16,888 nt of DNA from an uncultured bacterium (GTDB lineage Bacteria; Bacteroidota; Bacteroidia; Bacteroidales; Muribaculaceae), in NCBI GenBank assembly GCA_905214735.1, contig CAJMNI010000048.1, forward strand, positions 1 to 16,888. Reading direction: 5' to 3'. Made by a program: the position numbers and the translations under genes. The notes beneath the pieces are model-generated. The model had not been told where the DNA came from and did not search any database. It worked only from the letters and a program-made list of their open reading frames with translations. Positions 7,795 to 15,000 of the stretch are shown one piece after another (positions within the stretch are counted from its first letter, which is position 1; every line of letters begins with the position of its first letter).

Positions 7795-9324
7795 ATGCCC
7801 GGCATAAAATCCCTCGCCAAGGAGACCGCCGTCTACGGCCTCTCGAGCATCATCGGACGTTTCCTCAACTGGTGTCTCGTCCCCCTTTACACGTATATCT
7901 TCGCCGCCTCGCAATATGGCATCGTGAGCTATCTCTACAGCTTCACGGCCGTGGCGCTCGTGATCCTCACCTACGGCATGGAGACCGGCTTCTTCCGCTT
8001 CGCCAACAAGGAGAGCGACCCGGAGCGCGTCTACACCACGGCGCTCGTGTCGGTCGGCTCGACGTCGCTGCTCTTCATCGCGCTGATCACCATCTTCCTG
8101 CAACCCCTCTCCGGCGCCATGCTCCTCTCCGGCCACGGCTCCTACATCTGGATGCTCGGCGTTACAGTGGCTCTCGACGCCTTCTCCTGCATCCCCTTCG
8201 CCTATCTCCGCTATCGCAAGAAGGCCTACCGCTTCGCCGGCCTCAAGCTTCTGAACGTCGGCCTCAACATAGCGCTCAACCTCTTCTTCCTCCTCCTCTG
8301 CCCGGCGATCGAGAAGAGCTGCCCGGGGGCGATCGACTGGTTTTACCTCCCCTTCGGCGGCGAGGCGTTCGGAATCGGCTGGATATTCTTCGCCAACCTG
8401 CTGACCACCGTCATCCTGCTGCTCTGCCTTATCCCCGAGCTCACCGGCCGCCGCTGGCGCTGCTCGGCCCCGCTCCTCAGCCGGATGCTCTCCTACAGCT
8501 GGCCGCTGCTCGTGCTCGGAGTGGCCGGCATCCTCTCCCAGAACATGGGGCAGATCATGATCCCCTATCTTTTCGAGGGGCATCCCCACGAGGCGCAGTC
8601 GATGGTCGGTCTCTACAGCGCCAACATGAAGATCGCCATCGTCATGGTGATGTTCACCCAGGCCTTCCGTTATGCCTACGAGCCCTTCATCTTCGCCCAG
8701 GCCCGCGAGGCAGGAGAAGACAAGAAACGCGCCTATTGCGACGCCATGAAATATTTCGTGGTGTTCGGCTTCCTGATCTTCTTAGGGGTGATGTATTACC
8801 TCCCCGTGCTCAAGCACTTCGTGGCGCCGGCCTACTGGGCCGGACTGCGCGTCGTGCCGATCATGATGCTCGCCGAACTCTGTTTCGGCGTCTTCTTCAA
8901 CCTCTCCCTCTGGTATAAGCTCACCGACCGCACCCGCTGGGGAATGTATCTCTCGCTGATATGCTTCGCGCTGATGTTCATCTTCAACCTCTGGTTTGTG
9001 CCGGCCATCGGCATTCCCGACGGCTATCTCGGCGCGGCGTGGGCGGCGCTGGCAAGCTATTTCGCGGTGATGCTGATCTCCTATTTCGTCGGCCGCCACT
9101 ATTACCCGCTTCCCTACGAACTGGGACGCATGGGACTCTACGCCCTGCTGGCCGGAGTGCTCTGGGTGGCCGGGTCGGCCCTGGCCCTTCCCGGCCTCGG
9201 CTTCTCCGCATGGTTTATCTACACGGCGCGCACGCTGCTCCTGCTGCTCTATATCGTCTGCGTGATCCGCACGGAGCGCCTCCCGCTCCCCGGCCGGCTG
9301 GCACGCATCCTAAAACAGCGCTAA
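7795..9324 (+). CDS. Polysaccharide/oligosaccharide flippase (Wzx-like)
   Basis: A 509-aa polytopic inner-membrane protein with about 12-14 hydrophobic helices of the MOP (multidrug/oligosaccharidyl-lipid/polysaccharide) exporter superfamily. The N-terminus (KSLAKETAVYGLSSIIGRF, then VPLYTYIFAASQYGIVSYL) is the characteristic start of polysaccharide-biosynthesis flippases. Members move lipid-linked glycan units across the inner membrane, so a role in LPS, O-antigen or capsule building is inferred. The exact substrate cannot be read from the sequence. The start context is A-rich without a clear Shine-Dalgarno. It lies 58 bp after ruvB and 19 bp before rnhB, probably co-transcribed. Confidence 0.9.
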   Translation: MPGIKSLAKETAVYGLSSIIGRFLNWCLVPLYTYIFAASQYGIVSYLYSFTAVALVILTYGMETGFFRFANKESDPERVYTTALVSVGSTSLLFIALITIFLQPLSGAMLLSGHGSYIWMLGVTVALDAFSCIPFAYLRYRKKAYRFAGLKLLNVGLNIALNLFFLLLCPAIEKSCPGAIDWFYLPFGGEAFGIGWIFFANLLTTVILLLCLIPELTGRRWRCSAPLLSRMLSYSWPLLVLGVAGILSQNMGQIMIPYLFEGHPHEAQSMVGLYSANMKIAIVMVMFTQAFRYAYEPFIFAQAREAGEDKKRAYCDAMKYFVVFGFLIFLGVMYYLPVLKHFVAPAYWAGLRVVPIMMLAELCFGVFFNLSLWYKLTDRTRWGMYLSLICFALMFIFNLWFVPAIGIPDGYLGAAWAALASYFAVMLISYFVGRHYYPLPYELGRMGLYALLAGVLWVAGSALALPGLGFSAWFIYTARTLLLLLYIVCVIRTERLPLPGRLARILKQR

Positions 9325-9343
9325 GGAGCTGCTAACTAAAACT

Positions 9344-9934
9344 ATGCTGAAGAAATGCATGATCCCCGGCGTCATGGAAGCCGGATGCGATGAAGCCGGA
9401 CGCGGATGTCTCTGCGGCCCGGTGAGCTGCGCGGCTGTGATCCTCCCCGACGGCTTCGAACTGCCGGGGCTCAACGACTCCAAGCAGCTGTCGGCCGCGC
9501 GCCGCGAGGAATTCCGGCAGGTGATAGAGAGCGAAGCCCTGGCATGGGCCGTAGAGATGGTCGGCCCCGAAGAGATCGACCGCATCAACATCCTGCAGGC
9601 CTCGATCACCGGGATGCAGCGCGCCCTCGACCGGCTCGCCGTCCGCCCGGCGCACATCATAGTCGACGGCAACCGGTTCCGGCCCTACCTCGACCCGGTG
9701 ACGCGGATGGACATCAGCGCCCACACCGTAGTGAAAGGCGACGCCACCTACATGAGCATCGCCGCCGCCTCCATCTTGGCCAAGACCCACCGCGACGAGC
9801 TCATGCTCCGGCTCGCCGCTCAATATCCCGGCTACGGCTGGGAGCGCAACATGGGCTACCCCACCAAAGAGCACCGCGAGGCGATCCTCCGCCTCGGCCC
9901 GACCCCCCACCACCGCCGCTCCTTCAAACTATAA
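9344..9934 (+). CDS. rnhB: Ribonuclease HII
   Basis: Endonuclease that cuts RNA in RNA:DNA hybrids and removes single ribonucleotides from DNA. At 196 aa it is the usual size. The active-site acidic residues are visible: Asp16-Glu17 in CDEAGRG, Asp108 in IIVDGNRF and Asp133 in VVKGDATY. The family block AAASILAKTHRDELM is present. The start at 9344 has AAGGAG upstream, one of the few good Shine-Dalgarno sites here; Met6 and Met11 are less likely. It is the last gene of the ruvB-flippase-rnhB set and converges on the prenyl synthase gene. Confidence 0.97.
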   Translation: MLKKCMIPGVMEAGCDEAGRGCLCGPVSCAAVILPDGFELPGLNDSKQLSAARREEFRQVIESEALAWAVEMVGPEEIDRINILQASITGMQRALDRLAVRPAHIIVDGNRFRPYLDPVTRMDISAHTVVKGDATYMSIAAASILAKTHRDELMLRLAAQYPGYGWERNMGYPTKEHREAILRLGPTPHHRRSFKL

Positions 9935-9949
9935 CCCGCAAACAATAAA

Positions 9950-9977
9950 GGCTTACCGCCCGCGCGGGCAGCAAGCC
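9950..9977 (-). terminator. Hairpin between convergent rnhB and prenyl synthase
   Basis: GGCTT and AAGCC enclose GCCCGCGCGGGC, forming a long GC-rich stem (9950-9977). On the minus strand it is followed by TTTATTGTTT, so it best serves the leftward prenyl synthase gene. A second small hairpin, GGCCC-GCA-GGGCC, lies between it and the stop codon. Confidence 0.6.
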
Positions 9978-10001
9978 AAATCTTATGGCCCGCAGGGCCT
10001 G

Positions 10002-10979
10002 TCAGTTGTCGCGGGCGATGATGAATTCGAGGATGTCGAGGAAGCTGCGCTTCTGCTCGGTGTCGGGGAAGGGAGCGAGCTCTTCCTGAGCTTCGCGCTG
10101 CATGGCGCGCATCCTCGCGTAGGCGTAGTCGATGCCGCCGTGGACCTTGGCAAATTCCACCGCACGGGAGATCTCTTCGCCCGAGAGGTCGCCGCGCGCT
10201 ATCATTTCTTTCATCGCGGCGGCTTCTTCCGCAGGAGCCACCGCCAGGGCGTGGAGAAGCGGCAAGGTCACTTTCCCTTCGCGAAGGTCGTTGCCCGTGG
10301 GCTTGCCGATCTTCGGATCGTCGTAATAGTCGAATATGTCGTCTTTTATCTGGAAACAGAGGCCGAGCAGATAGCCGAAGCGCATCATGCGCTCCACGTC
10401 GGCCGGCCCGGCGCCGGCCATCTCGGCCCCCATCTTCACGCAATTGGTGAAGAGCGACGCTGTCTTCTGGCCGATCATCGCCAGATAGCTCTCTTCGTCG
10501 AAATGGTGCTCGCGCGCGTTGCAGATCTGGTCGACTTCGCCGAGGCTCAGCTCTTTGCCGAGGTCGGAAAGCGCCTTCACCACCGAGACGCTGCCCGTGA
10601 GGATGCCGGCGGCCAGCGCGTTGGAGACGAAGAAGTCGCCCATGAGCACTGCGAAATGGTTACCCATCCGGGCGTTGACCGTTGGCCGCCCGCGGCGCAG
10701 GTCGGTCTCGTCGACCACGTCGTCGTGGATTAGCGAGGCGTTGTGGAGCATCTCCAGGGCGGCTCCGGCATGGAGCACCTCGTCGTTTACCTCGCCAAAC
10801 ATTTTCGCGCTCAGTATCACGAGGATCGGACGGATCTGCTTCCCTTTCACTTCAAGATAGCGGCTCACCACATCGTTCATCATGCGGTTGTCGGTATGGA
10901 GCGTCCGGATGATGATCCGGTTCATCTCCTCGAGTTCGGGACGAAGCCTGCTGAGTATGAAGTCGAAATTTTGCGCCAT
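10002..10979 (-). CDS. Long-chain polyprenyl diphosphate synthase
   Basis: Trans-prenyltransferase that adds isopentenyl diphosphate units to an allylic starter, making the long isoprenoid tail probably used for menaquinone. The protein is 325 aa, normal for octaprenyl-type enzymes. The first aspartate-rich motif is DDVVDETD at 86-93, followed by RRGRPTVNA. The second is KDDIFD at 212-217, and the upstream GKQIRP (46-51) binds diphosphate. Product chain length is not readable with confidence. An IspB-like role is the best guess. The gene has its own consensus promoter, and its leader contains a heptamer repeat. Confidence 0.95.
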   Translation of the reverse strand: MAQNFDFILSRLRPELEEMNRIIIRTLHTDNRMMNDVVSRYLEVKGKQIRPILVILSAKMFGEVNDEVLHAGAALEMLHNASLIHDDVVDETDLRRGRPTVNARMGNHFAVLMGDFFVSNALAAGILTGSVSVVKALSDLGKELSLGEVDQICNAREHHFDEESYLAMIGQKTASLFTNCVKMGAEMAGAGPADVERMMRFGYLLGLCFQIKDDIFDYYDDPKIGKPTGNDLREGKVTLPLLHALAVAPAEEAAAMKEMIARGDLSGEEISRAVEFAKVHGGIDYAYARMRAMQREAQEELAPFPDTEQKRSFLDILEFIIARDN

Positions 10980-10990
10980 TAAAGCAAAAA

Positions 10991-11018
10991 TTAGATCTTA
11001 GAGCTTAGAGCGGAGAGC
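10991..11018. repeat. Heptamer repeat in prenyl synthase leader
   Basis: Four 7-bp units in plus-strand order: TTAGATC, TTAGAGC, TTAGAGC, GGAGAGC. They lie 11 bp upstream of the prenyl synthase ATG, so they sit in its 5' untranslated leader. The unit is close to the TTTAGAG heptamer at 57-133. Confidence 0.8.
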
Positions 11019-11042
11019 GGAGGGAGGGGAGATTCCAAGCCA

Positions 11043-11074
11043 CAAAATTAATATAAATCCCCGAAACGCGCAAA
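11043..11074 (-). promoter_or_regulatory. Promoter of the prenyl synthase gene
   Basis: On the minus strand TTTG (11071-11074), 20 nt, TAATTTTG (11043-11050) matches the Bacteroidota consensus. The predicted start near 11035 gives a leader of about 55 nt that includes the heptamer repeat. Confidence 0.78.
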
Positions 11075-11089
11075 TTCCCAATTATTTTA

Positions 11090-11097
11090 TATCTTTG
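11090..11097 (+). promoter_or_regulatory. -7 element for the membrane-protein gene
   Basis: TATCTTTG fits TAnnTTTG. No TTTG occurs at the -33 distance. It is only 15 bp beyond the -33 box of the divergent prenyl synthase promoter, so the two genes may share regulation. A leader of about 140 nt is predicted. Confidence 0.45.
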
Positions 11098-11121
11098 CAA
11101 GCGGATAGGCCCGGGTCGCGT

Positions 11122-11182
11122 TAGCTGGGTTGGGTGCGCCGCCTGAAAGGCGGTGTGGCGAGACCGTGCGCCTGACCAGCTA
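11122..11182 (+). promoter_or_regulatory. Predicted structured RNA leader
   Basis: In the leader of the membrane-protein gene, TAGCTGG (11122-11128) pairs with CCAGCTA (11176-11182). Inside, GGTGCGC (11133-11139) pairs with GTGCGCC (11166-11172) with two G-U pairs. A GAAA-containing hairpin CGCC/GGCG closes at 11140-11152. The nested arms suggest a compact folded element. I do not recognise it as a known riboswitch. Confidence 0.45.
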
Positions 11183-11192
11183 TTCCGACACC

Positions 11193-11219
11193 TCTGATAA
11201 TTCTGATAATTCCGATTAT
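11193..11219. repeat. 9-bp tandem repeat, three copies
   Basis: TCTGATAAT twice exactly and then TCCGATTAT, directly 3' of the folded leader. A further TCCGATTAA occurs at 11228-11236. The tract is AT-rich and precedes the start codon at 11245. Confidence 0.75.
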
Positions 11220-11244
11220 CCGATCCCTCCGATTAATCGCCTAA

Positions 11245-12525
11245 ATGCCTAAAACCTACAGCCTAAATAAATTCTGGCATCCCGCCGGCGACCTGCTTCC
11301 CCGGCGGGCGCAGACCGTCGTCACCCTCCTCATTCTCCTCTTCTTCCTCTACAAGACGGGGGCGATTTTCAAGCCTTTCCTTTTTCCCGACGTCAACGGC
11401 TACGGATATACGGAGATGCTGATCGACTATGGCGGGGGATTCGTGCGCCGAGGATTGCTGGGCGATCTGATCCACCGGCTCTCCGCCGCGGCGGGCATTT
11501 CGCCGCTCCATATCATCCGCACGCTCTGCATGGCAGCGTTCGTGGCTGTGGCGGCTTTCTTTTTCAGCCGTTTCCGCCGCCTCGGACTCAACTGGTGGCT
11601 GCTCGCATCGCCGCTACTCTTCGGCTCGCTCACCGAGATCATCCGCAAAGACTTCATGCTCTTCGCCCTGCTGATCGCCGTCTATATGCTGCTGCGCGCA
11701 CCGCGTCCCTCGCCCCGCAGCATCCTCGGCGCCATACTCCTCCTCTCGCTCGGCATCTTCCTCCACGAAGCCTTCCTCTTCTGGGGCACGCCCGTGGCCA
11801 TGCTCCTGCTCCTCTCCAGGAAAGAGACGCGCATCTGGGGCGTCGGCGGCACGCTGCTGCTCGTGGGCCTCTTCGCGCTCATGTCGGCTTTCCGCGGCAC
11901 CGGCGAGCAGGTCGACGCCATCATCGCCGGCTGGCAGCCCCTCCCCGGCATGGAGGGGATGGAATACCGCCCGCTCAACGCAATCGGCGCACTCGGCTGG
12001 GAGACCCGCCAGACCTTCCTCAACCACCTCCACAACAACTTCAGCAACGGCTACTCCCCCTGGCTCATCGTCCCCGTGAGGCTCCTGATGATGCTTCTGA
12101 TCTACTACCTCCTCAGCAACTTCCTCTTCACCTTCAGGAAAACCAACTGCGACGCGTCCGACTCGGAGAAAACTTCCTTCTCCGCGCTGCTGCTGTTCAG
12201 CCTCGTCTGCCTTCTGCCGATGTTCACCATCCTCAGCTGCGACTACGGACGGCTGTATCAATACGCCGCCGTCGCCACCGTCGGCGCCTACATCACGCTC
12301 GGAGGCCGGCGCTTTAGCGGCCTGTTTCCGCGGCCGCTGCTGGAGCGGGTAGCGCGGCTCAACGCCCGGCTCGCGAAGCTGGTAAAGCCCACGCCATGGC
12401 TCATGGTCGCCATGCTCTTCCTCGTAGCCGCCTCGCCGGTCTGCTTCGAACCGCTGATAGCCGCGAAGCAAAGCATCGTCGGCTCGCTGATCTACTACAC
12501 CCATTACGCAGCAAAGCTGCTTTAA
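11245..12525 (+). CDS. Polytopic membrane protein, possibly glycan-related
   Basis: A 426-aa multi-pass inner-membrane protein with about nine or ten hydrophobic segments and no recognised catalytic domain. After the first helix comes a loop with DYGGGFVRRGLLGDLIHRL (about 62-80). This acidic-then-glycine/arginine block recalls uncharacterised membrane proteins found near surface-polysaccharide genes. A later HEAFLFW motif lies in a helix near 170. The layout (many helices, acidic residue in the first periplasmic loop) is compatible with a GT-C-type glycosyltransferase or a polymerase-like protein, but this is only inference. It is rightward and divergent from the prenyl synthase. A decayed acyltransferase follows, which also hints at surface-glycan modification. 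Confidence 0.85.
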   Translation: MPKTYSLNKFWHPAGDLLPRRAQTVVTLLILLFFLYKTGAIFKPFLFPDVNGYGYTEMLIDYGGGFVRRGLLGDLIHRLSAAAGISPLHIIRTLCMAAFVAVAAFFFSRFRRLGLNWWLLASPLLFGSLTEIIRKDFMLFALLIAVYMLLRAPRPSPRSILGAILLLSLGIFLHEAFLFWGTPVAMLLLLSRKETRIWGVGGTLLLVGLFALMSAFRGTGEQVDAIIAGWQPLPGMEGMEYRPLNAIGALGWETRQTFLNHLHNNFSNGYSPWLIVPVRLLMMLLIYYLLSNFLFTFRKTNCDASDSEKTSFSALLLFSLVCLLPMFTILSCDYGRLYQYAAVATVGAYITLGGRRFSGLFPRPLLERVARLNARLAKLVKPTPWLMVAMLFLVAASPVCFEPLIAAKQSIVGSLIYYTHYAAKLL

Positions 12526-12575
12526 GGCGATAGCTCGTTCGGTGCTCCGCCTCCCGGCGCCCCGCCGTCCGTGAT

Positions 12576-12606
12576 TTTGCCATCAGCAAATGATTTGCTA
12601 AATTTG
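12576..12606 (+). promoter_or_regulatory. Intact promoter upstream of the pseudogene
   Basis: TTTG (12576-12579), 19 nt, TAAATTTG (12599-12606) is an exact consensus. Its spacer contains the inverted repeat AGCAAA-TGA-TTTGCT (12585-12599), reminiscent of the dyad in the gltB spacer. The decayed gene starts about 43 bp downstream, so a short transcript may still be made. Confidence 0.75.
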
Positions 12607-12648
12607 CAGGGTCTAAGGAGTTTCCCATTAATAAAATTTTCGAAATCA

Positions 12649-12876
12649 ATGCCGAAACGCGATTTTTCTGTTGACGTCTTAAAGTTCCTCGCCGCACTGC
12701 TCATCACCAACAGCCACATGGAAATCCTCTACGGAGAGTAATCCTTCATGGCCACAGGTGGCGCCATCGGTGACGCCTTGTTCTTCTTCTGCTCGGGCTA
12801 TACGCTCTTCTTGGGCCGCAACGCCTCCTTCTTCAACTGGTATAAACGCCGCATCAACAGAATTTACCCCGTCGCT
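12649..12876 (+). pseudogene. Acyltransferase family 3 pseudogene (N-terminal remnant)
   Basis: The frame from ATG at 12649 encodes MPKRDFSVDVLKFLAAL, the start of membrane acyltransferases (Acyl_transf_3) that acylate surface sugars. After 30 codons there is an in-frame TAA (12739-12741), then the same frame continues with SFMATGGAIGDALFFFCSGY and on to NWYKRRINRIYPV. Homology then stops. Intact relatives are about 350 aa, so only about the first 75 codons remain. The stop probably replaced a tyrosine codon (TAT or TAC), because LYGxYSF is what I would expect there. The remnant ends at a duplicated heptamer, TAAGTCA twice. It retains a good promoter. A functional protein is very unlikely. 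Confidence 0.85.
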
Positions 12877-12889
12877 AAGTCATAAGTCA
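12876..12889. repeat. Duplicated heptamer at the pseudogene breakpoint
   Basis: TAAGTCA occurs twice in tandem at exactly the point where acyltransferase similarity ends, and it supplies the last stop codon. This suggests that the deletion or insertion that truncated the gene used or left a heptamer repeat. Confidence 0.7.
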
Positions 12890-13120
12890 GAGTGATGATG
12901 TCAATACCGGTCAGCAGGCACCTGTGGGCCCAATGATTGTTCTCTCGCCAAGAGCGCAAAGCCGCAAAGCCGGCCTGACGCAGGCCTCTCAAGGGGCTCT
13001 CGGTCGTCGGCAGAAATTTGTATGTGCGTCGCAGCTTCAGCTGTGTGTCGAGGCTCCGCCGGCCCGTCACTGATCACTAATCACTGTTCACTAATCACTG
13101 TTCAAGGCCTGCCGCCTCAG
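12890..13120. other. Non-coding spacer with degenerate short repeats
   Basis: No convincing gene is visible. It contains the direct repeat CGCAAAGC twice near 12956-12972, a run of TCACTRW-type heptamers (separate entry), and GC-rich filler such as GCCGGCCTGACGCAGGCC. The short frames here lack protein-like composition. Confidence 0.6.
13067..13101. repeat. Five-copy heptamer repeat
   Basis: Five contiguous 7-bp units: TCACTGA, TCACTAA, TCACTGT, TCACTAA, TCACTGT, with a decayed sixth unit after them. The period is the same as the tracts at 57-133 and 10991-11018, but the sequence differs. It lies about 20 bp upstream of the DUF4209-gene promoter. Confidence 0.92.
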
Positions 13121-13122
13121 AT

Positions 13123-13154
13123 GTTGCGGGATTGGGAAATATGGATTAACTTTG
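13123..13154 (+). promoter_or_regulatory. Promoter of the DUF4209 gene
   Basis: GTTG (13123-13126), 20 nt, TAACTTTG (13147-13154). The -7 box is a full match and the -33 box differs by one base. Transcription from about 13161 would give a leader of about 115 nt that contains the 23-bp repeat pair. Confidence 0.65.
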
Positions 13155-13188
13155 TAGCGATCGGCTCGATTTTAACCGGATTATGCCT

Positions 13189-13234
13189 CGACTGTCGACC
13201 ACGTTATGCATCGACCGTCGATCACGCTATGCAT
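13189..13234. repeat. 23-bp imperfect tandem duplication
   Basis: Two copies (13189-13211, 13212-13234) differ at three positions, all C/T. Each carries a GTCGA-centred dyad and ends with ATGCAT. They lie within the predicted leader of the DUF4209 gene and are followed by a T-rich tract, TTTTTTAATTTTTT. They may be operator sites or RNA structure. Confidence 0.85.
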
Positions 13235-13275
13235 CAGCTTTTTTAATTTTTTATCATACTATAAATTAAGTTGTT

Positions 13276-14877
13276 ATGAAGCAACATGTTAAGTTTTATT
13301 CGATTGGCGATTTGTCGCTCGGAATCAATTATCAGAACGCTAAAAACCTGCTCGATTCCATTAATTTCAATTCGCCTCTCTCTTCTTTCGACGAGGCGGC
13401 AAAACTGCTTAACGTTATTATCATTTTCTCGGAGTTGCGCGAGCATTTCTCTCACCCCGGCCCGAACGACAAGACAGCCTCGGACTTCGACCCCGATTTC
13501 GACCGCTATCTTCCGCTCGCCATGCGCTGCGCCGGTCCGATAGGACGGTTCATGAACACTCTCTCCGCCGATGCCCTCCCCGGTTTATACGCCGCCATGG
13601 ATCGCGAGTATCAGGATGACTTCTGGAAACTGTTCGACAAATTCGGCCACCGCGAAATGCTTTCCGGCGCTTTCAAGCCGATCCTCGATGCCGAGTCTTA
13701 TTTCTGCGGTGCGCTTCGCGACATCCTGGAATGCCCCAAAATAGTTAAAGATCATGATTCGCTGCTTGCCGACTTAATGACAACGCATCCGCAAACCATC
13801 GAACTGATCATCGAGCAACTCTACACCACTCCCTCGCCGCATCAGCGCGAAATGCATTTCCCGGCTGCACTAACCCCCGATAAGCGCAAGTTGATGGCCG
13901 AGCAATACGTCGACCTCCCCGGCGCGCGCGGCGACACTCTCCGGCTGCTCACCATCGCACGCGACGCCGACGGCTTTACCATAGAGCCGCTAACCAAACT
14001 CAAAGCAAAACGACGGCTGCAGGCGATGCAGGAGCAGTTGATGCAGAGCAAGAAAGCCGAAACGTTCGTCACGCAGTGCGAGGTCATGTTCAGCAAAGTG
14101 CGAATGCCTTTTCCGGTCGACGTGAAAATGGAAGACCTTAAAACCACATTCACCTTCGACGGCCCCTTTATCGCCGGGCTCGACAACGCCGCGCGCCTCA
14201 GCGCTATCCCCCGGCTCGTAGGCTGGCTCGACGGCCAGGATAGAATCACCCTCGTAAGTTCACCCGAAGGCAACACGATTGCCGACCTTTTGTCGAATTG
14301 CAAGGGCCCGAACATCTATCCCGTGAACGCAGGCTTCCGCTTTACTGAAATGTGCAGCATTGCCATTCTGGAATGCTTCGACTCCTTTTTTGCTCAGGAA
14401 GGCCTGCCGTCGGTCGACAGTATATGCATCGACTTCTACGACAATTACCTTCGCGACACCTTCGGCTATCGCGGGCTGCCGCTCAATCTCAGCGGCGAGA
14501 ACGAACGGTGGGTGACCCGTTGCGGCACAATCAGCGCAACGATTGAGTCGGTGATGAAACAGTATAATATGTTCGTCGACCGTGGAGAAGTCGACGGCGA
14601 ACTGCTCGCCCTGCAGAAACCGATAAAAATAAAAGATATAAAGAGTCGCCATGGCCGGCTCTTCACCCCCGAAGAACAGGATTACCTCTGTTACTATCTC
14701 AACCAGGAAAGCTGCACCAACGGCCTCAACCTGCGCAACAGCTATCAGCACGGCACGCCCCCGACCGCTACCGATCCGCAGCAAACCGAGCTGCTGCACC
14801 GTCAGAACTACCGACATCTGCAGCGCCTCCTGATTCTGATTCTCCAAAAAATAGCAGCCGACCTCAGCCGCCCCTGA
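13276..14877 (+). CDS. DUF4209 (HEPN-like) protein
   Basis: A 533-aa soluble protein with no signal peptide or membrane helix. Near its C-terminus it contains GLNLRNSYQHG, with Arg487, Asn488 and His492. This matches the RNxxxHG motif that defines DUF4209 and also fits the Rx4-6H signature of HEPN RNases, which in other systems cut RNA in toxin and abortive-infection modules. A long helix follows (about 505-530). The rest (1-480) has a basic, helical stretch near 240-260 and is otherwise unrecognised. RNase activity is inferred from the motif only. It has its own promoter, is GC-poorer than the housekeeping genes to the left, and is flanked by repeats and a strong terminator. Its partner could be the RexAB-like operon that converges on it. 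Confidence 0.85.
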   Translation: MKQHVKFYSIGDLSLGINYQNAKNLLDSINFNSPLSSFDEAAKLLNVIIIFSELREHFSHPGPNDKTASDFDPDFDRYLPLAMRCAGPIGRFMNTLSADALPGLYAAMDREYQDDFWKLFDKFGHREMLSGAFKPILDAESYFCGALRDILECPKIVKDHDSLLADLMTTHPQTIELIIEQLYTTPSPHQREMHFPAALTPDKRKLMAEQYVDLPGARGDTLRLLTIARDADGFTIEPLTKLKAKRRLQAMQEQLMQSKKAETFVTQCEVMFSKVRMPFPVDVKMEDLKTTFTFDGPFIAGLDNAARLSAIPRLVGWLDGQDRITLVSSPEGNTIADLLSNCKGPNIYPVNAGFRFTEMCSIAILECFDSFFAQEGLPSVDSICIDFYDNYLRDTFGYRGLPLNLSGENERWVTRCGTISATIESVMKQYNMFVDRGEVDGELLALQKPIKIKDIKSRHGRLFTPEEQDYLCYYLNQESCTNGLNLRNSYQHGTPPTATDPQQTELLHRQNYRHLQRLLILILQKIAADLSRP

Positions 14878-14929
14878 CGACTTTAGTAGTGAGTAGTGTG
14901 CACCGAGCGCTGACAATATCCGTTAACCC

Positions 14930-14968
14930 ATATAAAAAGCTTCGTCCTCCGGGCGAAGCTTTTTATAT
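14930..14968. terminator. Bidirectional Rho-independent terminator
   Basis: A perfect 15-bp stem (14930-14944 with 14954-14968) encloses a 9-nt loop. A and T runs lie in the two arms, so U tracts arise in both directions. It separates the DUF4209 gene from the convergent two-gene operon. Confidence 0.9.
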
Positions 14969-15000
14969 CATAAGACAATTGCTAAATGTAATCAAACAAC

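Noticed and set aside
7618..8589. 323-aa minus-strand frame opposite the flippase
   Set aside because: Glu/Asp/Gly-rich antisense frame of a hydrophobic GC-rich gene.
11614..12504. 296-aa minus-strand frame opposite the membrane protein
   Set aside because: Antisense composition artefact with no domain.
12890..13275. CRISPR array in the repeat-rich spacer
   Set aside because: Repeats are 7 to 23 bp in direct tandem without unique spacers, and no cas genes are present.
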